From a virus, in IMG/VR virus record IMGVR_UViG_3300027977_000050, positions 1 to 49,901 of that record: DNA of 49,901 nt. One strand, 5' to 3'. The translations under genes were made by a program, and so were the position numbers. Position 1 is the stretch's first letter, and every line of letters starts with the position of its first letter. The notes beneath the pieces were generated by a model, which saw only the letters and a list, made by a program, of their open reading frames with translations, made no database searches and was not told the DNA's origin. Below are positions 14,222 through 24,832 of the stretch, one piece after another.

Positions 14222-16470
14222 TGACTGAGATTGCCGAACTCATTTTTAGTGCACAAACTAAGGAACTTCAGGAAGCAACTATAGAGTTGAATAAAGTTCG
14301 TCTTGCCGCACAAGGTTTAGAAAAAAGTTCGCTTGCTGCCAAAGTTATTGTGGAAAAGTCTGCTGCAATTATTGCTAAAGCTGAAACACAACTTGCGCGT
14401 GAGATATACAATAAAACTAAAGCTACAAAGACGGCAACCGAGGCCGAGATTGCGCAAGCTAAAGTAAGGCTCAATGCCGCAAGAGAAGATGAAAAAAGAA
14501 TAGAGATAATGCGTCGTTCGATCTCTGTTGCTCATGCGCTTGAGAAAGCAAACCTTGCAGTGCGCGCATCTGAAACCGGTCTGTCCGGTGCAGCCGGTGT
14601 TGGCAGACCTACGCCGGTGACAACGCGGCGCGGCGTTGGCGGTATCGCAAACGATCAGCTCCCTAACCGTTTTAACACGTCAAACATTGCCGCACAGTTC
14701 CAAGATATTGCGGTGACGGCTTCGATGGGTATGAACCCACTGCTCGTAGCGATGCAACAAGGTACACAGGTTGCGGCTATCATGAACTCGATGAAAAACC
14801 CTCTACAAGGTCTTGCGGCGGCGTTCACGCAGGTAATCAACCCTGTGTCCATCCTATCCATTGCACTAACCGGTCTGGCTGTAGTCGGCTTACAAATGGT
14901 CGATTGGCCTACGGTTGGCGCAAATGCTCTTGGATTGTTGGCAGACTCGATACAGTATCTCGCACCGCTTGTAGTCGCTCTCGGTGCTGCGCTCATAGCC
15001 TTGAATTGGTCTGCTGTGGTTTCGGGTGTAACCGCTGCGACTGTAGGTATCGGTTCACTCACCGTTGCGGCAGGTGCGGCCACTCTTGCCTTTGTTCGTA
15101 TGGCTGCTGCATGGGTCATTACGCCAATAGGTGCTTTAACGACTGCTGTAGGGCTTTTAGCAGGTGGTCTTGCTTATGTGTATAAGGTGTTTGATAAAGC
15201 AGGTGACGCTGTTCGTGGTTGGGCTGATGATATAAGGGCTTCAAAAGGTGAAACAACTGATTTAACTGATAGGTTGTTCAAACAGACGGTAGAACTTTAT
15301 AATCAAATTGAAGCGATGAAACTCCATGGAGTAGCAAGGCGCGCATATATTATCGAACAAGAAGAAGTCAACAGACTAATTGATGAAAACATTAAAAACG
15401 GAAAAAAAGCCACTGACGGTCTTGCTGAACGTCTTCCTATAATCAAATCAAGTGCCATGAGGCTTGCGGAAATGCAAGCCGTATCAGATAAACTGAGGGA
15501 GTCAGAAAATAAGAGAAACAAAACAACCAAAGAATCGACCAAGATCGAAGTCGACCATTACGAGAAACTTATTGAAGGTACGAACTCAAAAATAGCAGCG
15601 TTGGAAAACGAACGGATAGCCATTGGTCTGTCCGGTAAGGCCGCTGCTGAACATAAATATCAGACTGAGTTGCTCAACGAAGCAAACAGTAAAGGTATCG
15701 AGCTTGGTCCACAGGAAATTGAAACATTGACCAACAAAGCAAAAGTTATGGCTGAGTTGTCAGTAGCAAACGATAATTATCGTGAAGGTGTCGATTTCGC
15801 AAAGAGCGCATCGAAGAGTTTCATCACCGACATGATATCCGGTCTTTCATCGGGTAAATCCGCATGGGAATCGTTCGGTAACTCCGTACTCAACATACTC
15901 AATAAAATCTTCGATAAACTTATAAACAGCGGGTTAGAAACTCTATTCGGTGGCGACGGAGGTTTATCGAGCGTAGCAGGTGGGTTCTTCGGTGATCTCT
16001 TCGGCGCATCAAGTGGATCATCTTATACGGATATGGGCAACTTTAACGCTGACTTGTCATCCGGTTTCAGTTTCTCACAAGGGCTGACAGGTGCATATGC
16101 CAAAGGCGGCGCGTTCACCAATGGCATCTATAACAGCCCCACAATGTTTAGGTTCGCCGGCGGAGGCAAATTTGGCCTCATGGGAGAGGCTGGTCCTGAG
16201 GCTGTTATGCCTCTCAAGCGCGGCGCGGACGGGTCGCTGGGCGTGGCTCTCAATGATGCTGGCAGCGGTGCAAGCGGCAACGGTAACGTTGTAGTCAACG
16301 TGTATAATAATTCCGATAGTTCAACGAAGGTTGAACAGCGTCAAACTTCACAAGGTGTTGAGATTGATGTTATGATTGATCGCATTGTGAGTGAGAAGTT
16401 AGGTACACAGGGTACAGCAACGAACCACGCGCTCAATACGTATCAACAACGCAGACTGATAACGAGGTAA
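14221..16470 (+). CDS. Tail tape measure protein
   Basis: The 749-residue product sets tail length and leaves the virion with the DNA. The N-terminal 110 residues form a coiled coil. FQDIAVTASMGMNPLLVAMQ (about 163-182) is the recognisable GpH-type segment. Hydrophobic stretches follow at about 200-240 and 245-325. A second coiled coil spans about 350-540. The C-terminus is Gly-rich and includes MGEAGPEAVMPLKRGADG, the hallmark of lambda-family tape measures. Confidence 0.9.
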   Translation: MTEIAELIFSAQTKELQEATIELNKVRLAAQGLEKSSLAAKVIVEKSAAIIAKAETQLAREIYNKTKATKTATEAEIAQAKVRLNAAREDEKRIEIMRRSISVAHALEKANLAVRASETGLSGAAGVGRPTPVTTRRGVGGIANDQLPNRFNTSNIAAQFQDIAVTASMGMNPLLVAMQQGTQVAAIMNSMKNPLQGLAAAFTQVINPVSILSIALTGLAVVGLQMVDWPTVGANALGLLADSIQYLAPLVVALGAALIALNWSAVVSGVTAATVGIGSLTVAAGAATLAFVRMAAAWVITPIGALTTAVGLLAGGLAYVYKVFDKAGDAVRGWADDIRASKGETTDLTDRLFKQTVELYNQIEAMKLHGVARRAYIIEQEEVNRLIDENIKNGKKATDGLAERLPIIKSSAMRLAEMQAVSDKLRESENKRNKTTKESTKIEVDHYEKLIEGTNSKIAALENERIAIGLSGKAAAEHKYQTELLNEANSKGIELGPQEIETLTNKAKVMAELSVANDNYREGVDFAKSASKSFITDMISGLSSGKSAWESFGNSVLNILNKIFDKLINSGLETLFGGDGGLSSVAGGFFGDLFGASSGSSYTDMGNFNADLSSGFSFSQGLTGAYAKGGAFTNGIYNSPTMFRFAGGGKFGLMGEAGPEAVMPLKRGADGSLGVALNDAGSGASGNGNVVVNVYNNSDSSTKVEQRQTSQGVEIDVMIDRIVSEKLGTQGTATNHALNTYQQRRLITR

Positions 16471-16472
16471 GA

Positions 16473-16808
16473 ATGACAACGTGGCCATCCACACTTGTGA
16501 TACGCCGCGATGCGTTTAACGAAACCCCTCCTGCTCGTCAACTGCGTTCTTCAATGGACGTGGGTCCTGACAAGGTGCGCCGCCGCACCACATTGGCTCC
16601 TCGGAACATCACTATTCAGATGTTACTGACCGATGCGTTGTTGGATACGTTTGATGATTTTTACGTTGCCAATGACACAGGGATTTTTGACTTTGTGCAT
16701 CCGCGCACGACTGAAACAATGACTGCGCGCTTCACCGACGAACCACCAACGTATGAATCAATGGATAACCTTTGGAACGTTAAGGTGACATTGGAGTTGT
16801 TACCATGA
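16473..16808 (+). CDS. Minor tail protein, gpM-like
   Basis: The 111-residue beta-rich protein directly follows the tape measure gene and overlaps the next by 4 bases (ATGA). The pattern FYVANDTGIFDFVHPRTTET then RFTDEPPTYE, ending in a VTLELLP strand, is typical of the small minor tail proteins at the lambda gpM position. Confidence 0.72.
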   Translation: MTTWPSTLVIRRDAFNETPPARQLRSSMDVGPDKVRRRTTLAPRNITIQMLLTDALLDTFDDFYVANDTGIFDFVHPRTTETMTARFTDEPPTYESMDNLWNVKVTLELLP

Positions 16809-17308
16809 CAGATGTCACTGATGATTTTAAATCTTCGGTATATGCACAAGAAACTGATGATGTTTTCATCGTGCTGGTCACGCTTTACAGTGATGAACTG
16901 GCGGAAGATATTCTCTTGTCCAATGTGGCGCACGAAAAATTTGATGACCTTGGCGACAACATTTACGGCGTAACCAGCAATGGTGATAGGTACATTTATT
17001 GCCCGTTTAAAATATCCCTTCCGAGAGATGATAAAACTGGAACGGTGTCTGCCAAACTGTCCATTCAGAATGTTGACCGGAGCATCGTGAGTTACGCACG
17101 CTCGGTGCAAAGGTCGATCACTGTTAAAATCCAAGTCGTTTTATCGAGAGACACTGATGTGGTCGAACTTGAGTTCGACAATTTTAGACTGTCCAGTGTC
17201 TCGTATGATGCTCTGGTTGTTGAGGGTGCGCTCACTTTGGATTATTGGGGTTTAGAACCTTTTCCATCGGGTCGTTTTACACCTTCAAAGTTTCCTGGGC
17301 TTTTCTAA
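16805..17308 (+). CDS. Minor tail protein, DUF1833-like
   Basis: The 167-residue product corresponds to the lambda gpL position at the distal tail. It carries the DUF1833 pattern: LSNVAHEKF in the N-terminal half, FKISLPRDDKTGTVSAKLSI in the middle and GALTLDYWGLEPFPSGRFTP near the end. The stop overlaps the next start (TAATG). Confidence 0.78.
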   Translation: MTDVTDDFKSSVYAQETDDVFIVLVTLYSDELAEDILLSNVAHEKFDDLGDNIYGVTSNGDRYIYCPFKISLPRDDKTGTVSAKLSIQNVDRSIVSYARSVQRSITVKIQVVLSRDTDVVELEFDNFRLSSVSYDALVVEGALTLDYWGLEPFPSGRFTPSKFPGLF

Positions 17309-17736
17309 TGTGGAGCAATGATTACATCCACGTGCAATTCAAAGATCACGGGAGAAGCAAAGTCGGTGCGGACTGTTGGGGTTTAGTTAGGATAATTTAT
17401 CAGGAGCGATTAGGAATTATCCTACCCTCTTATGATGAAGTTTACACCGATGTTTTAGACCGTCAGGGAATCGCCGATAATTACCAACAGCACCGTCAAG
17501 ATTGGTTGCCAATTGAGCAAGGTTTTGAAAAAGAATATGATTTAGCGGTGTTTAGGATGCTCAACCTACCGACACATGTGGCTGTTGTAATTAAGCCTAA
17601 TTTGATGATACATTGTGAGCGCGGCTGTGGAACTTGTGTCAGCGATTACAAGGAAGAAAGACAGTGGTCACGAAGGCTAGAAGGGTTCTACAGGTATGCG
17701 GCAAGTTCAGACATCTCTTCTACCGTTTCACCTTGA
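17308..17736 (+). CDS. NlpC/P60-type tail peptidase, gpK-like
   Basis: The frame is open from 17245, but ATG 17308 overlapping the upstream stop is chosen, giving 142 residues. GADCWGLVR supplies the catalytic Cys, THVAVVI the His and MIHCERG the third-position region of the NlpC/P60 fold. These enzymes cleave peptidoglycan peptides and act at the tail tip in assembly or entry. It overlaps the tail tip gene by 41 bases. Confidence 0.82.
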   Translation: MWSNDYIHVQFKDHGRSKVGADCWGLVRIIYQERLGIILPSYDEVYTDVLDRQGIADNYQQHRQDWLPIEQGFEKEYDLAVFRMLNLPTHVAVVIKPNLMIHCERGCGTCVSDYKEERQWSRRLEGFYRYAASSDISSTVSP

Positions 17737-20700
17737 TCGCAAGACAATTCTTGTTGATGAGGGTATGTCTGTAGAGCGTGTTATCGACAGTCTTTTCCCG
17801 CAAAATATAAAAGTTCAAGTGATGATCGATGATAAAACCGTCGAGCGAGAACTGTGGGCAGAATTAATTCCGCCTTTAGATTCACATTTTTCAATTATAG
17901 CAATTCCGGCGGGTGGTAAAGGTAAAAACCCTCTTGCTATCATCCTAATGCTTGCTGTGGTGGTTGCTGCGGCTTGGGCTGCACCTATTCTTCTTGCTGG
18001 AACTGCGCTTGCGGGTTCAGCAGCAGCGATCGCAGGTGTTACAGCAGCTATCGGCGCGGTCGGGTCTCTATTGGTCTCAATGATTGCTTCAACACCTCTA
18101 CAATCATCTTCGAATAGAAACTCTGATGTCAAAGAATCAACGACTCAATTTATCGAAGGTGCATCGAACGCTATCGATCCTTATGGTGTGATACCGATTA
18201 ATCTCGGTACAAACCGCATGTTCCCTAAACAAGCTGCGAGACCTTACACTGAAACAAGTTCAAACCTGCAATATGTGCGCCAACTTTTCACTTATGGGTT
18301 CGGAAAACACGTTATAACAGACAGAAAGTTCGGTGAGACACCTATAGGTGAATATAGTGATATAGATTTAGAAGATAAATTGAATGGTGATCTTAGCGAT
18401 GGAACATCTATTTATTCAAACGATGTATATCAGGAAAGTATAAGTACAGTCGTAGCAGCGAGTGAAGGTTATATTTTGAGAACGACTCAAACCAACAGCA
18501 ACGAAGCTGAGATGGATTTAACTTTCGGAAGAGGTTTGACGATCTACAATGATGCAGGTAACAGAACTGAAGCATCGGTTGAATTTGAACTTCAATTTGC
18601 ACCAACTGGTACGTCCGATTGGAGTTCAGGTTCAGCAGGGATTAGTTATTCATCTAAAAACGTAACGATACCTTCAAGATATATTGGTCAAGTATTGATT
18701 CATAGACAGGGGTACTTCAGCGTATTCTATAGAAACTCCCATGTGGTGTTTCTTAATTACTATACCGGTGAAGTAGTTCTTAAATCCTATACGTCGGCTA
18801 ACTCTGTTTTACCATCTGATCCTGTACCGCCGACACCTTATGGTCACATACGTATTGCTTCAATCTTGGTCACGGACTCAGGTGCTACAGTGACCGACGA
18901 ACGTATCAACAATGTACCTGAGTATTTTGCTGATCTGACACATTTTACACCGTCAGTATCAAGTATGACGCTGACCATTGGGGCAGGTACGATAACATCT
19001 AACAAGTTTAGAATTACAGCAAGCACTGCTGAACCTTTAAGGATTTCTAAGCGTATGGTCTTTCCCTCAGCAGCTCAATATGACGTGCGTATAAAGCGTC
19101 TTACTGCGGATTCGGTAATTGATAAGCAGATTGATGAATGTACTTTGACCGCTCTGAAAAGTATTAGATATATTCAACCAGTAGCACAAGAGGACATCTC
19201 TGGTACTGCGATGCGTATACTTGGTACAGATCAGCTCAACGGGTCTATACAAAATTACAATGTGATATGCTCAACAATCATACCTTTTTACGATGTGGAC
19301 ACCGATAGTTGGGTAGAGGGTGTTTCTTCTGATCCTGCTTCTATTTACAGATATGTTTTACAGTGCGATGCGTTTGTAGAGAGCAAGCGTTTGCCTGACG
19401 CGCGCATAAACATATCCAAGTTGGAAGAGTGGTCAGATTATTGCCGTGAGAAAGGTCTCACTTACAATCGCGTTATAGATTATGAAGCGAGCATTGACGA
19501 TGTGCTGAATGACATTTGTGCTGCGGGTATGGCCACTAAACATTACGTGGATGGTGTTTACAGTGTGATCGTCGATAACGAACGAGACACGGTTAAGGGT
19601 CTTGTAACACCGCGCAATAGTTGGGGATATAAAGGAATAATCACCTATCCAGAATTACCACATGCTTTTCGTGTTGAGTTCCGTAATCCTGATAAGGGTT
19701 ATCAGATAGACGAAAGGATAGTTTATCAAGACGGGTACAATGAGAGTAATGCAACAGATTTTGAACGCATAGAATTGAGTAATTGCACAAGTGCTTCTTT
19801 GGCTTACTATTACGCTCGTAGATATTTAGCCACTCTGAAATTGCAACCAGAAGTGCACACCTTTAACATGGACTTTGAGAACCTAGCGTTCAACAGAGGG
19901 GATCGTATTCAGCTCGTGAACGATGTCGTGTTAGTCGGCGTAGGTCAAGGTCGCATCACTGCGCTGACGGATAATGGTACACACGTTACATCATTCACCA
20001 TCGATGAAACGTTGACCATCCCGACAGTGACCAACTTCGGCGCGCGCATACGACACGCAGACGGTTCAGGATGTCTATGGTACGAGATTGTCAATGTGCC
20101 TGGTGAAAGAAACACGTTCACCTTTGTCACACCTGTTTTGATAGCCAGCGCACCTGGTCTTGATAGTTTGTGTGCGTTTACCGATTTTTCTTCTCAGTTG
20201 GATTTGGTCGTTTCATCGATAACCTTAGACACGAACCATAATGCTCAGATCAACGCGATTAATTATGCACCATCTCGGTTCAATGCTGATACAGAAGTTA
20301 TACCTGATTTCACAAGCAACATCATCCAACAGATTGGTGCATACACACCAGACGCTCCGATTTTAAATGGTGAAATAGCTTCAGATGAAACTGTCATGAG
20401 TAAGAATAGCGATGGTTCTTACACGTCACGCATGATCATAAATCTCACCAATACGAATGAAGCAACGGTTCAGCCGATTATAAAATATCAAAGAGTTGGT
20501 GATACACTGTGGTCTCGACCTGACACTCTAATCCGCGACGCTGATCGGGTAGTATTAACTAACCTCGAAGATGGTAAGTTCTATAATTTTGAAATCCGTT
20601 ATCAGCGTCAAACAGGGCAGATGCTTTTGTCCCAGCCTTTACGTCTGAATAACGTGAAATTTCTGGGAGCGAGTTCAATACCTGATGATGTATCTACGTT

Positions 20701-21709
20701 CAAGGTTTCGATCATTGGTGCTACAGGCTATTTTAATTGGACAGGTGTGAGTGACGTTGACCTATCGCATTACGTGATCAGACACTCATCTCTGACCAGT
20801 GGAGCCACGCGCTATAATTCGCAAATCGTGCGTTCTGACATCAAAGGTAATTCCATTGCTCTACCCATACAGGTCGGTACTTATCTGATATATGCTGTGG
20901 ATATTTTGGGTAATGAGAGTGCTTCAGCAACAACGATTGTCAATTTCAACTCCGGCGTTGAGAACAACCTTGTCACGACACTTATCCAAGAACCAACATG
21001 GTCGGGAACTAAGGTTAATTGTCATGTGATAAACGATCAGCTTTATTTAATCGATCCTACGGAAATTGGGTATTATTATTTCACACCTTCACCTTATGAT
21101 CTCGGTGATGTTTATGATTCAATTATGTCCGCAAAATTGGAAATGTATGGGTCATTTTATTTGAGAGTGCGCGACATAGCGAGTATCAGATCGGTCGCTT
21201 CTTTCAGAGGCACAGGTGGTCCAAACATTCGTTCGCTGACATCGGTTCGTTCTGTGTCATCACTCAGAGGTATCGATCAGAACGCATGGTTTGTGACGCT
21301 TCAAATCAGCACTAGTGAAGATAATATCACCTACACTGACTGGGAAGAGATGGAAAACGCTTCCTACAGGTGGAGATATGTCAAATTAAGGTTGAAACTT
21401 GCATCGAACGATGAGAGCATAAGCCCAAGGGTTGTAATGGCTCAGGTCAAGATCGACATGCCTGAACGACAAGAAAAAGGTGTAGATGTAACGATTCCTT
21501 CCACTGGTTTAACTATTACATATTCCTCACCTTTTAAAGAAGAACCGGTGGTTTTGTTCACCTTGCAAGACGGTGCTGTTGATGATAGACTTGAGTACGT
21601 TTCAAAGACTGCAAGCGGCTGCACGGTGAAGGTTTATAATCAAACGGCAGCGGCTTATGTGGAAAGAACGACAGATTATACCATAACTGGTTTCGGAAAG
21701 GCCATCTAA
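17696..21709 (+). CDS. Tail tip / host-specificity protein, gpJ-like with gpI-like N-terminus
   Basis: The 1337-residue protein is the largest of the window and takes the lambda J position. Residues 1-65 are beta-rich. About 75-135 form a long Ala-rich hydrophobic region (LAIILMLAVVVAAAWAAP) similar to that of lambda gpI, so I and J functions may be fused. The middle is the hub-like region (WVEGVSSDPASIYRYVLQ). From about 880 FnIII-like strands follow. Near 1160-1200 a short repeat of the pattern SIRSVASFRG / SVRSVSSLRG occurs. The C-terminus is beta-rich. It probably determines receptor choice. Confidence 0.85.
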   Translation: MRQVQTSLLPFHLDRKTILVDEGMSVERVIDSLFPQNIKVQVMIDDKTVERELWAELIPPLDSHFSIIAIPAGGKGKNPLAIILMLAVVVAAAWAAPILLAGTALAGSAAAIAGVTAAIGAVGSLLVSMIASTPLQSSSNRNSDVKESTTQFIEGASNAIDPYGVIPINLGTNRMFPKQAARPYTETSSNLQYVRQLFTYGFGKHVITDRKFGETPIGEYSDIDLEDKLNGDLSDGTSIYSNDVYQESISTVVAASEGYILRTTQTNSNEAEMDLTFGRGLTIYNDAGNRTEASVEFELQFAPTGTSDWSSGSAGISYSSKNVTIPSRYIGQVLIHRQGYFSVFYRNSHVVFLNYYTGEVVLKSYTSANSVLPSDPVPPTPYGHIRIASILVTDSGATVTDERINNVPEYFADLTHFTPSVSSMTLTIGAGTITSNKFRITASTAEPLRISKRMVFPSAAQYDVRIKRLTADSVIDKQIDECTLTALKSIRYIQPVAQEDISGTAMRILGTDQLNGSIQNYNVICSTIIPFYDVDTDSWVEGVSSDPASIYRYVLQCDAFVESKRLPDARINISKLEEWSDYCREKGLTYNRVIDYEASIDDVLNDICAAGMATKHYVDGVYSVIVDNERDTVKGLVTPRNSWGYKGIITYPELPHAFRVEFRNPDKGYQIDERIVYQDGYNESNATDFERIELSNCTSASLAYYYARRYLATLKLQPEVHTFNMDFENLAFNRGDRIQLVNDVVLVGVGQGRITALTDNGTHVTSFTIDETLTIPTVTNFGARIRHADGSGCLWYEIVNVPGERNTFTFVTPVLIASAPGLDSLCAFTDFSSQLDLVVSSITLDTNHNAQINAINYAPSRFNADTEVIPDFTSNIIQQIGAYTPDAPILNGEIASDETVMSKNSDGSYTSRMIINLTNTNEATVQPIIKYQRVGDTLWSRPDTLIRDADRVVLTNLEDGKFYNFEIRYQRQTGQMLLSQPLRLNNVKFLGASSIPDDVSTFKVSIIGATGYFNWTGVSDVDLSHYVIRHSSLTSGATRYNSQIVRSDIKGNSIALPIQVGTYLIYAVDILGNESASATTIVNFNSGVENNLVTTLIQEPTWSGTKVNCHVINDQLYLIDPTEIGYYYFTPSPYDLGDVYDSIMSAKLEMYGSFYLRVRDIASIRSVASFRGTGGPNIRSLTSVRSVSSLRGIDQNAWFVTLQISTSEDNITYTDWEEMENASYRWRYVKLRLKLASNDESISPRVVMAQVKIDMPERQEKGVDVTIPSTGLTITYSSPFKEEPVVLFTLQDGAVDDRLEYVSKTASGCTVKVYNQTAAAYVERTTDYTITGFGKAI

Positions 21710-22773
21710 TGTCCCAGAATAGTGTAGATTTTTCAGCCGATCCGAATGGTACTGTTCTCCTCGATACGCTGTTGACAAATCAAAAACAAAATATCTTGAC
21801 GAACAATAGTGGTTCATCGAGACCAACTTATGTGCTTGCGGGGACGCATTGGATAAATACAACTACTAATCCTTGGGTTGTGAATTATTATGACGGTTCA
21901 TCAGATGTAAAGATCGGTGAAATAAATACCAGCACGCATATTTTCACGCCTTATTTCGGTGACGGAAGCGCAGCTACCCCGTCTATGACGTTCGATTCCG
22001 ATAAGGACACAGGGTTATATCGTATCGGTACAAACATTCTCGGTATTGCAACGAATGGTGTAGAGCGAGTCCGCATTGATGCTTCTGGTGATATGACATT
22101 GCAGAATTATCTTAATGCTAACCTCGGTATTCGGGCGAACACGGTAGCAGTGAACGGTTTCGGAGTACGAGTCACACAACCTTCAAGCGGAACTACCGAT
22201 GCAATTTTACAATTTACGGATTATGCACAAACTACTCAACGCGCTTCGATTCAAGGTACAAATGATGGTGATTTAACCCTTAACCCGTCTTCTGGTCGAG
22301 ACATCCTCTGTGTAACAAGGTTTGCTCCTAATTCAACTTTAGGCATTAAAGGTACGACCACAAATGACAGCGCACAGGCCGGTTCGGTTGGTGAGTACAA
22401 ATCTAGTTTCTTAACATCTGGTTCGGCGGTTAATATAGCAACTGCAACAGCAACAAATCTGACATCTCTGTCTTTGGAGGCTGGAGATTGGGATGTGTTT
22501 GGTGAGGTTAGAGTTATCGTTCCAAACACTAAAGTAATGAGTTTATTCTACGCAAGTTCGAGCACTGTTTCAGCCACCACAAATGCCGACGTTGCTGGAT
22601 TCGCTTCATGGATTGGCTCATTTACGGGAGATGGTAGCACTATTTTAAGTATTCCATTGCCTTTAAAGCGTGTTTCAATTGCATCCACAACCACGGTTTA
22701 TGCTTGTGTCTACCACAACGCAAATGCAACCAGTCCCTTTTACGGTGGCATTTATGCAAGGAGGGTACGTTAA
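21709..22773 (+). CDS. Tail fibre protein
   Basis: The 354-residue product opens with PNGTVLLDTLLTNQKQNILT and THWINTTTNPWVVNYYDGS, a module common at the N-terminus of phage fibres that attach to the tail tip. The middle is beta-rich and repetitive (STHIFTPYFGDGSAATPSMT, DTGLYRIGTNILGIATNGVE). The start overlaps the tail tip stop. The C-terminus (YHNANATSPFYGGIYARRV) would be the receptor-facing or trimer end. Confidence 0.75.
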   Translation: MSQNSVDFSADPNGTVLLDTLLTNQKQNILTNNSGSSRPTYVLAGTHWINTTTNPWVVNYYDGSSDVKIGEINTSTHIFTPYFGDGSAATPSMTFDSDKDTGLYRIGTNILGIATNGVERVRIDASGDMTLQNYLNANLGIRANTVAVNGFGVRVTQPSSGTTDAILQFTDYAQTTQRASIQGTNDGDLTLNPSSGRDILCVTRFAPNSTLGIKGTTTNDSAQAGSVGEYKSSFLTSGSAVNIATATATNLTSLSLEAGDWDVFGEVRVIVPNTKVMSLFYASSSTVSATTNADVAGFASWIGSFTGDGSTILSIPLPLKRVSIASTTTVYACVYHNANATSPFYGGIYARRVR

Positions 22774-22940
22774 TGACTTTATACGAAAAGATAAAAGCTA
22801 TTTATCCAAGCTTAACAATCGCAGATTTTGACCCTATGAACGGGACGATCAATCTCATATGTGAAGATGGGGTGGAGAGTATCCGCAAATGGGAACATCC
22901 AACATTAGAACGACCTACGGATGAAGAGTTAGATGGATGA
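22773..22940 (+). CDS. Small tail-associated protein, 55 aa
   Basis: The frame extends upstream, but ATG 22773 overlapping the fibre stop (TAATG) and following AAGGAGGG is clear. The acidic product (INLICEDGVESIRKWEHP, PTDEELDG) resembles small proteins found between fibre genes, possibly fibre assembly chaperones. It overlaps the next gene by 8 bases. Confidence 0.6.
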   Translation: MTLYEKIKAIYPSLTIADFDPMNGTINLICEDGVESIRKWEHPTLERPTDEELDG

Positions 22941-24525
22941 CACAATTGAAATCGTAGAACAGGCACCGGAAGTAATATCGCTTCTAGAGGCGAACGATGA
23001 TACACATGTTACAGTTGTTGAAGAGAACCTTGTAGTCACCGGTGAAGTTGTCAGTGAGATCGTTGAGACAGTTGATCCGACACCCATCACTATAACTGAA
23101 TTGGGCGCACAAGGTCCAAAGGGTGATACGGGCGCGGTTGGAGCACAGGGAGAGCAAGGAGATACAGGCATAGGAGTGCCAACGGGAGGCACAACCGGAC
23201 AGGTTCTTACCAAAAAAACTAACGCTGATTATGATACGGAATGGGAAGATGTTGAAGGTGGTGTCACGTCCGTATTCGGGCGCACAGGCGCGGTCACGGC
23301 GCAAACTGGGGATTACACCACCGCGCAGGTAACGGAAATTACTAATTTGTATTTCACCAATGCGCGCGCGGTTACAGCGTTGACTGGACAAAATGTAAGT
23401 TTGTTTGTGAATGATGCGGGGTATGTTCAATCATCCCGTACACTATCAACCACCGCGCCTTTATCTGGTGGCGGGGATTTATCAGCGAATCGTACGCTGT
23501 CAATTGCGGATGCGGCGGCGGATGGCACAACCAAGGGCGCGGCGACATTTAATGCTTCGGATTTTAATTCAGCATCCGGTGTTATATCGATTGATTACAC
23601 GAACGGACAAGCAGCGAGCGCAGGCACAAAGGGTTTTTTAACCGCTGCGGATTGGACAACGTTTAATGGGAAGTTCAACTTACCCGCATTGACTAGTGGC
23701 TCATTGCTATTCTCAAATGGTTCAACAATCGCCCAAGATAATGCCAATTTATTTTGGGATGATACAAATAATCGGTTGGGGATTGGGACGGCATCACCCT
23801 CTAAAGTCCTTCATGTTGCTGATTCCACAAAAGGTTTTATGACTTTTGAGGGAAATATCGGCAGCGGCGTTTATTCTGGGGGTGCTCTCTTATCCGTATC
23901 TGTGGGGGCGTCTTCTGGTGCTCAAGCTGGCGCGTATATGAGCTTTGCCGGAAAATTTGAAGCGTGGATTGGTGTTCAGGCTACTAATAACGCCGCTGGT
24001 TATAAGTATATGCGATTTGGCAATTCAACCAATAATGTTATTGATACAACAAATGGCACTTTTGCGATCCAAAGATTAAATGATGCGGCTACGGCAGTAT
24101 CTGCTACTCCATTTCAAATGTCTAATGCTGCGCCATCCAGCTCGCTTATCATAACCTCCGTAGGTAATGTAGGTTTTGGGGCGGGTACAACGCCTTCGGC
24201 ACGTATTCACGCAATAGCAACAACTGAACAGCTTCGTGTAGGGTATAATGCTTCAAATTATTATTCAACCACGGTAGGTTCAACTGGCGGTGTTACGTTT
24301 GATGCAGTTGGAAGTGGTGCTGGGTTTACGTTTAGCGACAGGGTTATAAACAATTCAACTGTTAGATTAAAAAACTATACGGTTGCAACTCTGCCAGCAG
24401 GAACACAGGGTGACATGGCGTATGTAACCGATGCTCTTGCACCAACATATCTAACTGCTGTTGTAGGAGGCGGGGCAGTGGTTTGTCCTGTGTTTTATAA
24501 TGGAACAAACTGGGTAGCTCATTAA
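22933..24525 (+). CDS. Collagen-like tail fibre protein
   Basis: The 530-residue product has an acidic N-terminus (1-55) and a short Gly-X-Y collagen-like stretch, GPKGDTGAVGAQGEQGDTG (about 62-80). GRTGAVTAQTGDYTTAQVTE follows, a module common in phage fibres. A GDLSANRTLSIADAAAD region and a long beta-rich part with RLGIGTASPSKVLHV come next. The C-terminus (VKNYTVATLPAG-like, then VCPVFYNGTNWVAH) resembles fibre tip domains. Confidence 0.8.
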   Translation: MDDTIEIVEQAPEVISLLEANDDTHVTVVEENLVVTGEVVSEIVETVDPTPITITELGAQGPKGDTGAVGAQGEQGDTGIGVPTGGTTGQVLTKKTNADYDTEWEDVEGGVTSVFGRTGAVTAQTGDYTTAQVTEITNLYFTNARAVTALTGQNVSLFVNDAGYVQSSRTLSTTAPLSGGGDLSANRTLSIADAAADGTTKGAATFNASDFNSASGVISIDYTNGQAASAGTKGFLTAADWTTFNGKFNLPALTSGSLLFSNGSTIAQDNANLFWDDTNNRLGIGTASPSKVLHVADSTKGFMTFEGNIGSGVYSGGALLSVSVGASSGAQAGAYMSFAGKFEAWIGVQATNNAAGYKYMRFGNSTNNVIDTTNGTFAIQRLNDAATAVSATPFQMSNAAPSSSLIITSVGNVGFGAGTTPSARIHAIATTEQLRVGYNASNYYSTTVGSTGGVTFDAVGSGAGFTFSDRVINNSTVRLKNYTVATLPAGTQGDMAYVTDALAPTYLTAVVGGGAVVCPVFYNGTNWVAH

Positions 24526-24535
24526 GGAGTAAACT

Positions 24536-24832
24536 ATGACTAAACAAATCATCACAACAATCGAATATGCTTATGTTCAAACAATCGAGTTTTTACCAAA
24601 CATTGCCTTTACATCCAACGAAGGTGGTGCTGGTTATAAACATAGAATATCTATCGCATATGAGCTCAAGGATGTTGATGGCAAGTTAGTAGGACTAGAG
24701 CGTAGAGAGCATTATTCAAATCTTTATGAAGCGATGCAGACCTATGAAGAATACTCTACATGGCGGACAACAAATGAAGCCGGTTTTATCGCCGCCGATA
24801 AACTTGACCTTGCTGGATATACAGGAGATTAA
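24536..24832 (+). CDS. Unknown protein after the fibre gene, 98 aa
   Basis: ATG 24536 follows AAGGAGTAAACT. The product is a mixed alpha-beta protein (MTKQIITTIEYAYVQTIEFL, GYKHRISIAYELKDVDGKLV). No family is recognised. Position suggests a fibre accessory protein or chaperone. Confidence 0.6.
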   Translation: MTKQIITTIEYAYVQTIEFLPNIAFTSNEGGAGYKHRISIAYELKDVDGKLVGLERREHYSNLYEAMQTYEEYSTWRTTNEAGFIAADKLDLAGYTGD

